Part shown: in pieces, positions 52,901 through 63,965 of the stretch
Layout: each line of letters begins with the position of its first letter
Numbering within the stretch: position 1 is the stretch's first letter
Source of the DNA: Parapristionchus giblindavisi
Taxonomy: Eukaryota > Nematoda > Chromadorea > Rhabditida > Diplogasteridae
Reading direction: 5' to 3'
DNA: 64,000 nt
Assembly: GCA_943737045.1 (NCBI GenBank)
Contig: CALSFV010000050.1
Span: 713,117 to 777,116, forward strand
Position numbers and translations under genes: made by a program
Notes under the pieces: generated by a model
Databases searched by the model: none
What the model was told of the DNA's origin: nothing
What the model saw: only the letters and a program-made list of their open reading frames with translations

Positions 52901-54426
52901 CCTCTGCACTCTCTCACTTTCCCACACTCTCTCGCTCTCTCTCCCTCTGACCCTCTGCCGCTCTCCTTAATCTGCGTGCTATCTCGCCCTCTCTGCGTGT
53001 CTGCGCGTTCTCACTTTGACATGATCTCTCGTTAGTTTCGAGTATGACGATGTGATTTTGGGCCTCCCGGAAGACGGGCAATTAGCCCCGGACGGCTTTG
53101 TCTCAGCAGGGAACAAGGGAACGCAAACGACGAGAGAGCGCCAGACGGCGAGAGACAGACGAGAGAGCACGCGAAATCGAGAGAGCAAAGCTGACAGACG
53201 GCCACCCTCATATAAATGCATGGTAATCGTGCCAGAACGGATACGGGTAATAAATCGTTCCGGGCGCTTATACACGATTACGGATTTCGGGTGGTTAGTG
53301 GCGATGCGAAGGGTTCTATGGGTACCTGTTGGAGGTTTTTGGAGACGGTGTAGGCTTGCTTGATTCGTTCGATGTAGGGCTCCATGATTCGTGCGCACTC
53401 CAATTTCTCCGATTCCGGACCGTCTTTCAAACCCTGAAAGATCAAGCGCACTTTATTGGCAAAGTTGCGTGACATCCCGTTTATAGCACCTACATGTGCG
53501 ATTTTGATTCAACATGAAAACTGGAGAATTTCTTATGGTTATTCAGTCATTACCAGTGTTTCATTTAAAATCTAAAATAAGCTATACATATCTGATCTAC
53601 CGTATATCGTTAATGATGCACATAATAATCTACATATCCACTTTACCGTATCCGATCTACCGTATCCTATCAGTGCTACCTGGATTGCCGCCTCCTTCGG
53701 ACCCTCTCCGTAGGCAGCAAGATCGTCCAGCACTTCGTTGCCGCGAACGATGATCTGAATATGATGAATATTTATCGCATCTTTCAAATTAATGAACTGT
53801 TTTTAAAAATCATTGCACAGTAATAATGATAAAATAAGAAGAAGCGAACAGAACGGTAACAACTAAGTATATGATGAATACTATTTATTCTCCTTTTTTT
53901 CACGCAAGATTAAAGGGAGCTTTTCCTCTCTCAATGGCCTCTTCATTGCGCAAACTATTTCTCTGTTCTCTAACAACGAGAAAGAATTGCGCGTCGAAGA
54001 GACCATTGAGAGAGGTTATGCTCCCTTCAATTAGTCGTTCTTCATTGCGTTTATTCAAGTGTATTACAAACCGAACCTGCTCGCAGATATCGTAGAGTTG
54101 TCGCTCGCTTTCAGTGGGTACGGCAGTGGCGAAGTGGAGAAAGAGCTGGAATCGATTTGAATTTTATTTAATTAATTTGGAATTTTCGTATTTTATTTAT
54201 TTATTGGGGATTTACATCAAATTTCAAACTTTTACATCAAATTATATTTCTAAAACCCAACCTCAGCGTAGTCAACATCGCTCTCCGTCCAGTTCTCCGT
54301 GTGATGTCGCAGCATCGATCTGGAAATTTTTCGCAATTTTCATATTTTACTTTTCCGTAAAACAGAAAAAAAATGTAGAATCGAAAAATTACGGTACCTC
54401 ACAATCTCTGCACAGCCCGCGCTCAT
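49991..54426 (-). CDS. cyri-1: CYRI/FAM49 homologue (Rac1-binding), complete, 14 exons, 352 aa
   Basis: Exons are 54398-54426, 54262-54319, 54077-54145, 53680-53754, 53326-53433, 52471-52548, 52343-52396, 52114-52193, 51831-51912, 51605-51693, 51315-51362, 51066-51186, 50383-50454 and 49991-50086. All are GT-AG and in phase, giving 1059 nt. CYRI proteins bind active Rac1 and counteract the WAVE/Scar complex at the leading edge of actin. Matching blocks to human CYRI-B include PTESERQLYD (PTEAEREVYD), FAMRFDEMK (FTLRFDELK) and NPSMINHFSIYRR. Further blocks are LPEENTIDTL, RVLVGCVLLYDSVHP and the end VSPKVRAMLQ. The arginine pair needed for Rac1 binding (R160/R161 in human) is present at 171-172. 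It is longer than human (324 aa) partly through a Ser-rich insert in exon 12 (HSSSSSHPLSP). The first exon starts MSAGC, without the N-myristoylation glycine of MGN in human, so another first exon may exist. Introns contain GATCAAA arrays, CTACCGTAT repeats and MITEs. Confidence 0.93.
50116..50213. mobile_element. MITE-2 copy t (CYRI intron 13)
   Basis: Shortened middle; TTAA at the left. Confidence 0.65.
50455..50590. repeat. CTACCGTAT-type short repeats (CYRI intron 12)
   Basis: Seven or more imperfect units such as AATCTACCGTATTC; similar words at 53595-53670 in the intron after exon 4. Confidence 0.8.
50701..50826. mobile_element. MITE-1 copy h (CYRI intron 12)
   Basis: TTAA-flanked, somewhat longer right arm (AAAAATGATCCCCTTTAA). 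Confidence 0.85.
51390..51492. mobile_element. MITE-2 copy u (CYRI intron 10)
   Basis: GAGCTAATTCGCAACTATCC arm and CTTTGTCTACGAGAGAGC core. Confidence 0.68.
51905..52110 (+). repeat. (GATCAAA)n-type array (CYRI intron 8)
   Basis: Dense 7-bp-based AGATCAA repeats. The same word clusters at 52410-52450, 61205-61230 and 63570-63620. Confidence 0.92.
53910..54030. mobile_element. MITE-1 copy i (CYRI intron 3)
   Basis: Left TTAA intact, right end mutated to TCAA. Confidence 0.88.
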
Positions 54427-54531
54427 TTTCTGCGCTGATAAATCTGTAATTGTGTTGAATGATTAAAGATTATAATTATAATTTGTATTTTGGGCAAACA
54501 AGGAAGAAACAAGAATGAATTCGCGTCGATG

Positions 54532-54879
54532 TTAAAGGTGGTGTCCCACGAATATTTTCGTGAACAAACTGTGAAGACAGAAAGGTAGCAAAAGTTATTC
54601 TACGTACAGTACACTATTTATTTTGTGCTGATTTAGTCTATTGATCGCTAGAAACATCAATGAACCATCAGGCCCGGTTCAGGGAAGGGCGCGCTTTTTG
54701 AAAATTGAGGAAATTCAGCAATAGGTTTCGAACTTGCGTCAAACGGGTAACGAGCCTGAACGTTTACCACTGCGCTATGGGATAGGTGAGAAGCTGCGCT
54801 AACTCTTCGAATATCACTTTGCATTCGCATAAGAGGGGTGTAGAGATTTATCTGAACATTCGCGGGCCACCATCTTTAA
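54532..54879 (-). mobile_element. TTAA-flanked element with tRNA-like module, copy 4
   Basis: TTAAAGGTGGTGTCCCACGA and GCGGGCCACCATCTTTAA termini, 348 bp, directly upstream of the CYRI gene. The interior differs from copies 1-3 but the architecture is the same. Confidence 0.7.
54722..54787 (-). pseudogene. tRNA-like Pol III module
   Basis: Minus-strand A box TAGCGCAGTGG and B box AGTTCGAAACC; acceptor stems do not pair convincingly. Confidence 0.6.
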
Positions 54880-55099
54880 GGTTGAAAGAATGGATCTTGT
54901 ACGGCAATGGTAATATACGTTATGCATAGGAAAGATAGAAAAATGGTTTTAGATTAATTGATATAGAATGGATTACGAATAAATATGATGCTACGACGAT
55001 GGTAGCAAAGTATATCGGTGCAATTACAATAAAAGAGTTCGTGAAATTAAAGATTTACGAAAGGTTTTGAGATCGAATAAAGGAGACCTATGACGAGCA

Positions 55100-55612
55100 A
55101 AATATTAGCGGTGCACATTCTATGATTTATCCTCGTTTGCTGTCCATATTCCTCGATCAAAGAGAGAAAATCTTCGCTCCTCCTTTTCCCATAGAACATC
55201 TCGATTTTTGACAAAAATTCCCTCTATCTTAGACCCCAATCTTAGCACAAATACCATTAAAGCTAAATTATTATTGTCTTATGATTTAGTTAGTAATTTA
55301 TCCATTGATATTTCACCCCTCTAAACTGTCTCATGTACAAGTTCCTTTTGCCATGTCAGTCTGTCTATACTGACTTATGCGGTCCTCTTCCCGCTAGGGC
55401 CTCATCCACCCTACATCATTGATCCCACGCTGATCTTTGATCTTGGCACTAGAGAATAGGTTATTGAGACTTCCCCGACCATCTTCACCTTCCCTACTTT
55501 CCCATTGTCTAATTCTCCCCATTCTATTTCCTTGTGCAAATCTTCTTAATTTATATCGTTTTTACTTGTTGGAACATCTTCGCGATGTATGATAAATAAA
55601 TAAATAAGATTT
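55100..55612 (+). mobile_element. LINE 3' end fragment
   Basis: An open segment ending at TAA (about 55324) reads RTSRFLTKIPS...NTIKAKLLLSYDL, resembling the C terminus of the LINE at 28.5 kb (LRAARLLTKP). A 3' UTR and an AAATAAATAAATAAG tail follow. A second tail-like piece is at 55725-55790. Confidence 0.6.
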
Positions 55613-55989
55613 GTTATCTCATGGATTTGGATAGAGTGTGAGGGGTGATAAAGAGAACCATCTTCCCCTTCCCATTGTCCATTCTCAACATCTTATGGTA
55701 ATAACTAATTGGGAAATTTTCTTCATCTTAATCGATGTTTTACTTGTTGAAACATCTTTATGAATGATAAATATATGGAGCTCGTTAATGAGGCAAAGTC
55801 ATGGAGAAGGGGAAGAAGAGGTATATGGGGGTGGAGGTGAAGTAGACAAGCGGAGAAATAGATAGAGAAGCCATAGGGATATGCAAGATGCGTGAGCACC
55901 TCTGCTCTCAAGCAATGGAAAAGTGAAACAAGGGAAATCTCTCAAAAAGTGTGAGCGAGATTGAGAAGATCCTAGAAGAAGATGGACAT

Positions 55990-56320
55990 GTCTAGGGAGA
56001 GAGGGAAGCGAGATCCAAGAGGGAGAGAGATAAGGAGTGGGGGAGGGAGAGAGACAAGGAGAGAGAGAGAGGGAGGGGAGAGTGAGGGAGACAGAGAAGG
56101 AGAGATCCAAGAGGGACAGAGATAAGGAGTGGGGGAGGGAGAGAGACAAGGAGAGAGAGGGAGGGGAGAGTGAGGGAGACAGGGAAGGAGAGATCCAAGA
56201 GGGACAGATATAAGGAGTGGGGGAGGGAGAGAGACAAGGAGAGAGAGGGAGGGGAGAGTGAGGGAGACAGGGAAGCAGAGATCCAAGAAGGACAGAGATA
56301 AGGAGTAGGAGAGGGAGAGA
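55990..56320. repeat. About 87-bp AG-rich tandem repeat, four copies
   Basis: Each unit contains GAGATCCAAGAGGGACAGAG, TAAGGAGTGGGGGAGGGAG and a GAGAGTGAGGGAGACAG block. It continues as less regular AGAGAGT-rich DNA to about 56600. Confidence 0.93.
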
Positions 56321-56943
56321 GAGAGACCCTAAAGTCCCTGGAGGGTCATAAAGAAGCGGGCCAAAAGCCCTGAGAAGTGAAGCGGAGGATGGATGAATAT
56401 TACCCAACAAGCCCTCGAAAGGGGAGGGGCATTGTGGGCGAGAGAGTATCGAAAAGCAAGAGAGTACAGAGAGTTAGAGAATAGAGGAAAGTATGTGGGA
56501 ATATGAGAGAGTGCAGACAGAGAAGAGATGAGTGAATATAAGAATGTGAGAGAGTACAGAGAGCCAGAGAAGATGCGAGAGAGTATGGGAATATGAGAAA
56601 ATGGATGAGAAATGGACTCAATTCGTCAAGAAATTGCCTGGAGGGGATGATTCATGAAAGGAAGGTAAACGAAGTTTCTGGGAGAACATGAACTGTTTAC
56701 AGGAGAAATGAGAATTTGATTGTCTCTTCTGATATTTGATCTAAATTGAAAGAACGAAATTCAATTGAGAGATGAAAGATTCGTCACCATTAGATCGAAA
56801 AGTGATCGAAAATAGAGAAAGGAATGAAAAAGAGGGCGGCGCATGTTTAGTCTTCTTGAATAGTGTGGGAAATTAGCTGAACGGGCAAGGTTCAGCGAAG
56901 ATCAGAGCCCAGATATATGCGATACAATGCAATGGTCAATCAT

Positions 56944-57015
56944 CAAGCACAGAACCATAGCGGCAGTGGAAAATTACTGATGACTGATTAGTTTTTTTTT
57001 TGCTGAGGTCCCATA
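56944..57015 (+). repeat. Dispersed repeat R1, copy 3
   Basis: CAAGCACAGAACCATAGCGG to GCTGAGGTCCCATACG. Confidence 0.65.
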
Positions 57016-57253
57016 CGTGATGCAGACATATTCATGTGTATTATTAAATTAGAATAAAATCACAAAAAGAACGTGTTTGTTTCATTTGGGATATCCCACA
57101 TTCAATGTTATTCATGAAGTCAAACAGAAATCGTCCATAAACTGGTGGACAAAAATAAACAAATAAACCGCATAAAAAGAATTCTTATCAGTATATATGG
57201 ACATTGACAAAAAACCCAGACAAACACCACTAGCACACTCTTATCGACGGATA

Positions 57254-57695
57254 CACTCAGAGAAAAAACCCTTAAATGCAAGGGTTTAAAACCCTAGTTG
57301 GCATGCTGCGCTGTATATAACCCTTACGGGTAAGGGTTTTGATACCCTTACCCATAAGGGTTTCAGCCCTTACATGCTAGGGTTTGAAACCCTTAGTGAC
57401 CTCGAAAAGACGCAGAATTAAAGTTGCAAAAGATTTTAATCAGAGTAGGAATCGAACAGGCGGAGGCGCACCACTCCGCGCACCACCCAAGCGCTCTACC
57501 CACTGCGCTACACGGACATGTTGGTACACTGACAGAACTCATATATCATACAACGGGGAGGCGTGGGCCTTGCAAATAAGGGTTTCAAACCCTAGTTGGC
57601 GCTCTGGCCAAACCCTTAATAGTAAGGGTTTTGTCTCTGCAATTCCTTAGGATTTGGGTTAGGGTTTACAACACTTAGGGTTTTTTCTCTGAGTG
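57254..57695 (-). mobile_element. TA-flanked element with AAGGGTTT repeats and a tRNA-like module
   Basis: CACTCAGAGAAAAAACCC and the inverse GGGTTTTTTCTCTGAGTG are perfect termini with TA on both sides. The interior has many AACCCTTA/TAAGGGTT words forming smaller hairpins, plus a tRNA-like module at 57443-57516 on the minus strand. Confidence 0.85.
57443..57516 (-). pseudogene. tRNA-like Pol III module
   Basis: A box TAGCGCAGTGG and B box TGTTCGATTCC; the anticodon region is a GC-rich irregular hairpin (GGTGGTGCGCGGAGTGGTG). Confidence 0.6.
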
Positions 57696-57753
57696 TATCC
57701 ATCGATCCCCACAATTTTCACTTTGTGTGCCTTGAATAAAAAAAGTGAATATT

Positions 57754-57870
57754 TTAAAGGGAGCGTAACCTCACTGGTCTCTTCGACGCGCGATGCTCTC
57801 TCGTTGTTAGAGAACAGAGAAATAGTGTGCGCAATGAAGAGACCATTGAGTGAGGTTACGCTCCCTTTAA
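57754..57870. mobile_element. MITE-1 copy j
   Basis: TTAA borders; 5-bp deletion in the left arm (CTCACTGGTCTC). Confidence 0.92.
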
Positions 57871-58250
57871 TATAGCCGACAAATCAGCAATCACTGAACC
57901 GAATATCCCCATTCAAGCAAAAGCAACAACAAGCATGAGACCATGTGCAAAAACACCGAAAAGAATAAAAGACAATGGCGGAAAATGTGTAAAAAGTGGA
58001 AAGCTACATTTTCTTTGTCTTTTTGCGACCCTAAAGCTGGCATCAATAGAAATATGAGAGATACAGAAACGAAGGAAGATGAAGGAATATAGATAGTGAG
58101 AGAAAATAATTGAGTGAGGCTAGTATAAATATCTATATTAGGAAAACACGATGGTGACAGCGCACAAGACACAAACCATATTGCACACTATATCGCTTAA
58201 TGGTTTGATCCACGCCGTACACAAGGGCGCTCACTGACAACAGGTTGCGT

Positions 58251-58322
58251 GGTCCTGTGGTGTAGTGGTTATCACGTCTGCTTCACACGCAGAAGGTCGC
58301 CGGTTCGAACCCGGCCAGGACC
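58251..58322 (+). tRNA. tRNA-Val (anticodon CAC)
   Basis: The 72-nt sequence folds as a canonical tRNA. The acceptor stem GGTCCTG/CAGGACC pairs fully, the D arm starts TGGTGTAGTGG (A box), and anticodon stem TCTGC/GCAGA encloses TTCACAC with anticodon CAC. The variable loop is followed by the perfect T arm GCCGG-TTCGAAC-CCGGC (B box GGTTCGAAC). No intron. A T run (TCTTTTTTG) follows as Pol III terminator. This is the only tRNA in the window that looks functional. Confidence 0.97.
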
Positions 58323-58600
58323 TATCTTTTTTGCTCGTTTTTTTTCTAATAATAATAGTGTGATATGACAGTTGACTAATAAGATGTTCGAGCTTGTCCA
58401 GAAATTGAGTAAAATGAATCAGCCATGTATGGATAGACCTTTTCTCTTCGTCTCCCTCTTCCTCTCCATCTCTCTCTCTAAATGATGTGTTTTATATGTA
58501 GAAGGTAATGGAGAATGCGAGAAGAAGAAATGAATGATGGAGAGGGTAGTTGGAGGCGGATAGGCAGGGAGAGGGAGGTGAAAGAGAGGGAGAGTAATGT
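58323..58600. other. Intergenic, CT-rich/AG-rich
   Basis: Nothing recognised beyond a short polypyrimidine tract. Confidence 0.5.
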
Positions 58601-58825
58601 GGGTTTAAAATCTTGTAAAGGTAGATGGAAAAGTGAAAAGTAGTGTTAATTTTGTGATTGTAAAAGTAGTTGAAAAAGTAGCCTATCTTCGTAATTGACA
58701 AACTTTTACAATAAAAACCCTTTACGCGAGAGTTGGATTACTACTTTTCCACCTACTTTTACAATCACAAAATTAACACTTCTTTTCACTTTTCCATGCA
58801 CTTTTCCAAGATTTTAACACCGCAT
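58601..58825. repeat. Foldback repeat sharing one arm with the CDC-42-like 3' UTR
   Basis: Left arm GGTTTAAAATCTTG...GTTAATTTTGTGATTG is inverted at CAATCACAAAATTAAC...CAAGATTTTAACACC, with AATAAAAACCC in the middle. Confidence 0.82.
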
Positions 58826-58899
58826 AAGATAGATGGTAGAGAGTGGGGGAAAATGAGTAAGGGATAGAAATGAATGGAACGTTTTTCATTGAGAGTCAG

Positions 58900-59222
58900 A
58901 TAGATGAGAAAGTGGGGGAGAATGAGAGGGAGAGGAGCGAAAGTGAAAGTGAGGAGAGAGAAGAGAACGGGGAGGGAGGAGGAGCGAGACAGAAGGAGAG
59001 GTAGAGGGAGAGATAGTGAGGGAGAGAGAGAAAGGGAGAGAGAGAGAGAAAAACCCGAGTAGAGAGAGAAAGGAGAGGTAGAATCGGAGAGAAAGTTGAT
59101 CATGAATAAATCGACACTGAATCTTCTTCTTCTTCATAGACAATAGACGATGTTTGTGGATGGGAGAGAAAGAAGAGAGGGGGAGAGAGGGAGAGGGAGA
59201 GATGGAGAGATGGAGACAGGGG

Positions 59223-59276
<54 letters not shown>

Positions 59277-59320
59277 AGAGTTGGCGAGGGAGAGAGGAAG
59301 AGAGAAAGATGGGGGAAGTT
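58900..59320. repeat. Polypurine tract with (AG)n
   Basis: GAGAGGGAGAGAG-type sequence, including about 20 uninterrupted AG units at 59230-59272. Confidence 0.95.
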
Positions 59321-60235
59321 ATGATAAAGGATAGAGTGGAATTAATGGCGAGAAGTCAAAAGCGACAATGCAAAAAGAGCCTTTGATCGAGAAATCAAGC
59401 AATTCTTCACAGTAAATCAAAACTGAACAGTTTTAAATATTGGGTTAGTTTTCTGAATAGTTTAATGGCTTCAAGGCTAATGAATTACCAAAACAAGATA
59501 TCATCGCTAGTAATTCTACTAAAAATAATATAAAAATACTATAATATATAATGAAAATATAAAAAATAATAATGCGTTTTCCAGAATGAAATGAAAAAAT
59601 GAAAAAGGTAGATGATCAACATGCAACTGCCAAAATAAAATGATTGCATGCGTTATGCGATAGTTGATAGCGACATGAATAACAAACAAATTTTAGTAAT
59701 CGTCGTACTTTGAACGAAATTTTGTGACTGTTGTGATTGCTCGGAATGCCGAAAGTAAACAAACACTCGAAAGATGATGATGATTGACAATAGCGGAGAG
59801 AACACACCATGATGCACGAATATGAATTTTTCGTCGAAAGAGAGAGTGTTTCAGAACAAGAGGGTGGTAGAGAATGGATTGGAGATGACGAGATAGTGTT
59901 TGAAAATGAGAGAGTGACAGGGACTTGGAGATAACTTTTACATTCTTCAATTTTAACTCTAATGTGCGTGCAAACTTTTCATTGTATCTTATAATCGATT
60001 CATGTAATGCGCACAACGTTTTCTAGAGTTGGGGGCACATTGACTGATCAGTTATCGTGCACTGGGTGCGTGAAGGGCGACGAATCAGAATCTGTGATTT
60101 CGCAAGAAATCCTAACGAAGTTCTCAAAGCTGGTAGATTGAGCAAAAATATCCCAACGATGTGCTTATCTGATCAGGCAAAATGGAATTTGCAGTGTAGT
60201 TCGAGCTGGTAGAGATCGAGGAGGAGGAAGAAATA
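59321..60235. other. Gene-free stretch
   Basis: AT-rich, no repeat family from elsewhere and no exon recognised. Confidence 0.5.
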
Positions 60236-60254
60236 AGGATAGGGAGAGAGAGTC

Positions 60255-60354
60255 ATGGATAGAGGGAGAGGGAGAGGGAGAGGGAGAGGGAGAGGGAGAG
60301 GGAGAGGGAGAGGGAGAGGGAGAGGGAGAGGGAGAGGGAGAGGGAGAGGGAGAG
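60255..60354. repeat. (GGGAGA)n microsatellite
   Basis: About 16 uninterrupted hexamer units. Confidence 0.97.
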
Positions 60355-60519
60355 ATAGAACCAACTTTTCCGGGCGCAATATCATCGTTAGAATGTGTTT
60401 GTTACACATAATTTGATTTTTTAAAGTTTAGGCGTTTTAGGAAGAAAAAAAAACGAAAACCGACACACTAAACGTTGAGTAATCGAATATGTGAGCGAAT
60501 GATTCATCTAATACGTCTA

Positions 60520-60880
60520 CCTCTCCTTATTCTCTCTCTCCCTCTCCCTCTTTCGTCCTCTCTCCCTCTCCCTTCCTCTCGCCCATCCTCCTCACTCTCT
60601 CCCTCGCCCCTCCTTGTCCTCTCTCTCTCTCTGTCGCCCCCTCTCCCTCACCTCCTCTCCCGCTCACTCTCTCATCCTCCTCCTCCCTCACCCTCCCTCT
60701 CCTCTCGCTCGCTATCTTTTCCGATCATAAATGCCCATTGTCGCCTCGTCAATCTCCTTCTCACCATATCACGTTTTATTTAGAAACTCTCTCGTTTTCA
60801 CACAATCTCTCACTATTTTCATTTCTCTGCCACTCTCTCCATTTCATGCACTCTCTCGTCATATCCATTATTTATTTTAT
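60520..60880. repeat. Polypyrimidine tract (CTCTCC-rich)
   Basis: The opposite strand bias from its neighbours: CCCTCTCCCTC-type sequence on the plus strand. Confidence 0.9.
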
Positions 60881-61545
60881 TAATTTATTTCATCGCATAC
60901 TCACGCATGAACGACCGTCGAAATAAGAGAAGAAACAATGAATGACATAATAAGTACTCTCAAAACAAAATGATAATGATCGAAAAACTATGGGAGGAAC
61001 GTATTCTCTACTCTCTTCTCTACCACTCTCTCATTTTCCCTCACTATCTCGTCATATCCCTTTCTTTCTCACCACACTCTCGTTCTGAAACACTTTCTAA
61101 TACGACGAAAAGCGGCGAGAATTTTGTTGACGAAGTATGCATGAACGACCTCTCGGTTATGGGATCGGCCATCCGTGCTAAGAAGGGTGAGAGAAGAGTG
61201 GAAAGGTCAAAGATCAAAGATCAAAGATCACGACATTTTTCGGTTTCACAAACGAAATAGCGTGGAAAAAAAGGTGATTAATGTTCGATATCCGCGAAAA
61301 GAAAAGGAAAGAGGTTAGAGAATGTGCAAAAAGAGGAGGCATTAAAGCTTTCTCGAGAAAAAAATCACGAAAAGGCTTCAGAAGTGTAGAGCAGAAGAGA
61401 GAAGGGCAGGGCATAGATAAAGTGAAGCGAGATAAGATATTGATACTCGTTAATAGACAGCCGATGTTAGACTCTGCAGAGAGTGACGAGGAGGGTTAAA
61501 GGTGATGGCTAGCGAGATATCACGACGTGCTAGTGTAAGAAGATA
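60881..61545. other. Gene-free stretch
   Basis: Contains a small GATCAAA cluster (61205-61230); no convincing exon. Confidence 0.5.
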
Positions 61546-61830
61546 GTGGGGATGAGCACACCTACGAGGGTGGGAGGGAGGTGGAGGGAGAGGGAGGAAG
61601 AGGGAGGGAAAGAGAGAAGGAGAGGTAGAGAGAGAGGGGAGAGAGATAAACGAGACGTGAGAGAGAGGGAGGAAGAGGGAGTGAAAGAGAGAAGGAAAGG
61701 TAGAGGGAGAGAGAGGGGAGAGAGAGAAGGAGAGAGAAGGAGAAGGAGCTGAAAGAGGGGAGGAAGAGGGAGTCAGTGGGAAAGAAGGAAAGAGGGAAAG
61801 CGAGGGCGAGAGACGATACGAGAGAGAAGG
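61546..61830. repeat. Polypurine tract (GAGGGAGAGAGG-rich)
   Basis: Imperfect repeats such as GGGAGGAAGAGGGAG; long open frames here are compositional. Confidence 0.92.
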
Positions 61831-61929
61831 AAAGTGATAGGTAACGATGACCAGATATAATGCATGCAAAAAGTGAAACTGCCCTTAGTCCTATAGTGCA
61901 AAGATGAAAGGGACAGATCATGATGGTTG

Positions 61930-62057
61930 CACAGTATTCTGGTTCAAGCCATTTTGTTTCCATAGCCAGACAAGTGAAAGACGATTGCATTTGAGAGAGT
62001 TTCTATGTTGAGCGGTCGATTTGGCTTTCAAAGTATATAGAACATTGTGGTTGGTAA
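61930..62057 (+). repeat. Dispersed repeat R2, copy 3
   Basis: CACAGTATTCTGGTTCAAGC to AGAACATTGTGG. Confidence 0.72.
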
Positions 62058-62599
62058 TAGTGTATATACTGTAGAGTATAGTATAGTAATAATAATTTTT
62101 ATGTGTTTTACAAGAAAACACGGTACATATTTAATAATAACTATAACTATAATATACTTTATGCAGTGCAAAAATAATGTATAATTTCAGATATATATTT
62201 ATATATATATATATATATTTTATCTACGCCCGAGAGCGCAACGAGAAACAATTAGAAAATACGAGTGAAACATAATACATGATGATAATGACTCTCATAA
62301 ATACTATGGTGAATAAAAGGGGGTGGGGGGGTGCATAAGGTAAGAAATATATAGAGATCAATCAATCAGGCAAACTGGGCTCGATAAAATATTCGATAGG
62401 TAGTGATAATAGATAAATGAATTATATAGATTGATGATAGTAGTGTATGCTTTGTATTGTTTTTATTCTGTTGCTGTGTTTCTCCATAGTCTTCATGTGG
62501 TCGAAAATTAACGAAACAAACGATAAATGGATCAAAAGAGTGTGCAAAGAGTGAAGTGCATTTGTTATACTCCATTCTGTATTCACGCTCTCAGAAACG

Positions 62600-62668
62600 G
62601 AAAAATGAGACAAAGAAAACGAGAGAGTGTGGCCAGAGCAGCTTAAAATCAACACCGGTGTGCTTTTA
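62600..62668. mobile_element. MITE-2 copy v, partial
   Basis: Core GAAAACGAGAGAGTGTGGCC and a short right arm. Confidence 0.6.
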
Positions 62669-62811
62669 AGCATGGTCCCTGTTCATTTCTCCGTTTCTGA
62701 ACGGCGGACTTTCTACCCACTTCGAGAGCCGTATCGAACTGGTAACCTCATTCATTTTCAAGAATTTATCGCCGATTTTCGTTATTTTAGTGGTAATTGT
62801 TTGGCAAAAGA

Positions 62812-62918
62812 AAGCTAATTTTACTCTCCGCATTGGCAATACTCTCTCGTACACAAAGAAAGCGAGAGAGTGTGGCCAGAGCGGAGAGTTTCAAATTAGC
62901 TTGGGGTGTCTCTTTAAG
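62812..62918. mobile_element. MITE-2 copy w
   Basis: AGCTAATTTTACTCTCCGCA and GAGTTTCAAATTAGCTTGGG arms; left TTAA lost. Confidence 0.8.
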
Positions 62919-63089
62919 AATCACTTCGAAATATGTTTCAGGATGAGGATTATAGAAGCAAATCGAACATTGATTCGATAGACATCACGAGGAGAAACGA
63001 ATAAATAAAAGCTGTTAGCAGACAAATTCATCAATATTCATTTATCCATTGTTTTTGCTTTTTTAGACCTGTATTGTTTCATGCTGAGC

Positions 63090-63162
63090 CTGTCGATAAT
63101 TATATATATATGATAAATAATTATATATATATGATAAATAATTATATATATATGATAAATAG
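63090..63162 (+). repeat. 22-bp tandem repeat, three copies
   Basis: ATAATTATATATATATGATAA units. Confidence 0.95.
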
Positions 63163-63348
63163 AACAACAGTGACGAAAACGATTGAAAGCCCGAGGTGTT
63201 CATTCATCAAGTATGGAAGATTGAGAGCGGGTCGAACAACAGAAGTAAGCGTTATGACCAGCGAACAAAAGAAGAAGAAAAGTTCCAAGGATCAAGAACA
63301 AATGAATAAACTGTATAGATAGGATGATTAGGGAGGAATGTGTAGGAA

Positions 63349-63405
<57 letters not shown>

Positions 63406-63927
63406 GGGAGAGAGAGAGAGAGAGAGAGAGTCAGACAGAGGGAGAGGGAGAGAAATAGATGAAGAGATTGCAAAGAGTGAAAGTGATAGGTGTTGATATA
63501 TTTGATGATAAAGGGATGATAGCTGATAAAGGGATTAGAAGGATTAGTACGAATATGGAGAGGAAGGGAAGATCAAAGATCAATGTTCAATGTTCAAAGA
63601 TCAATGCCCAAAGATCAAGATTTGCGAAAATGCGAGCGGAGTCTCTTCAACGTCTACGAATGACATAATAACAGCAAAATTGCATGCACTTTATGTTTCA
63701 TAAATAAATATGTTTCACTCAATGCTGCAGATAGTAAGTGGAGAAATTAATTTCGATAGCTTACAAGACATATTTAATATAATATAAATAAATAAATATA
63801 GTGGAGAAGTAGGTGTGTAGAATAGAAGAGAGCAGACCAATTGTGAGGAATATAATATAATTGAATAATGGAATAGAGCCGAGAGCTATAAATGGAGAGG
63901 AACAAGCATGGAGTAGATGAATGGGTT

Positions 63928-63965
<38 letters not shown>

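Larger units (their letters stand above)
54880..58250. other. Gene-poor region with LINE remnants and AG-rich tandem repeats
   Basis: No host exon was recognised. Described parts: LINE 3' fragments (55100-55790), AG-rich tandem repeats (55980-56600), R1 copy 3 (56944-57015), a TA element (57254-57695) and MITE-1 copy j. Confidence 0.6.

Noticed and set aside
52979..53398. 139-codon frame inside the CYRI gene
   Set aside because: Overlaps the real exon 53326-53433 in another frame and runs through a CT-rich intron; no family resemblance.
55799..56410. 203-codon Ser/Leu/Pro-rich open frame
   Set aside because: Produced by the AG-rich tandem repeat read on the complementary strand; all three frames are open, no splice or codon signal.
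57254..57695. Telomere-like AACCCT repeats suggesting a chromosome end
   Set aside because: Nematode telomeres use TTAGGC; here the words are hairpin arms of a TA-flanked element.
58786..63473. Many Ser/Leu or Arg/Glu-rich open frames between 58.8 and 63.5 kb
   Set aside because: Low-complexity polypurine/polypyrimidine translation; no conserved residues.
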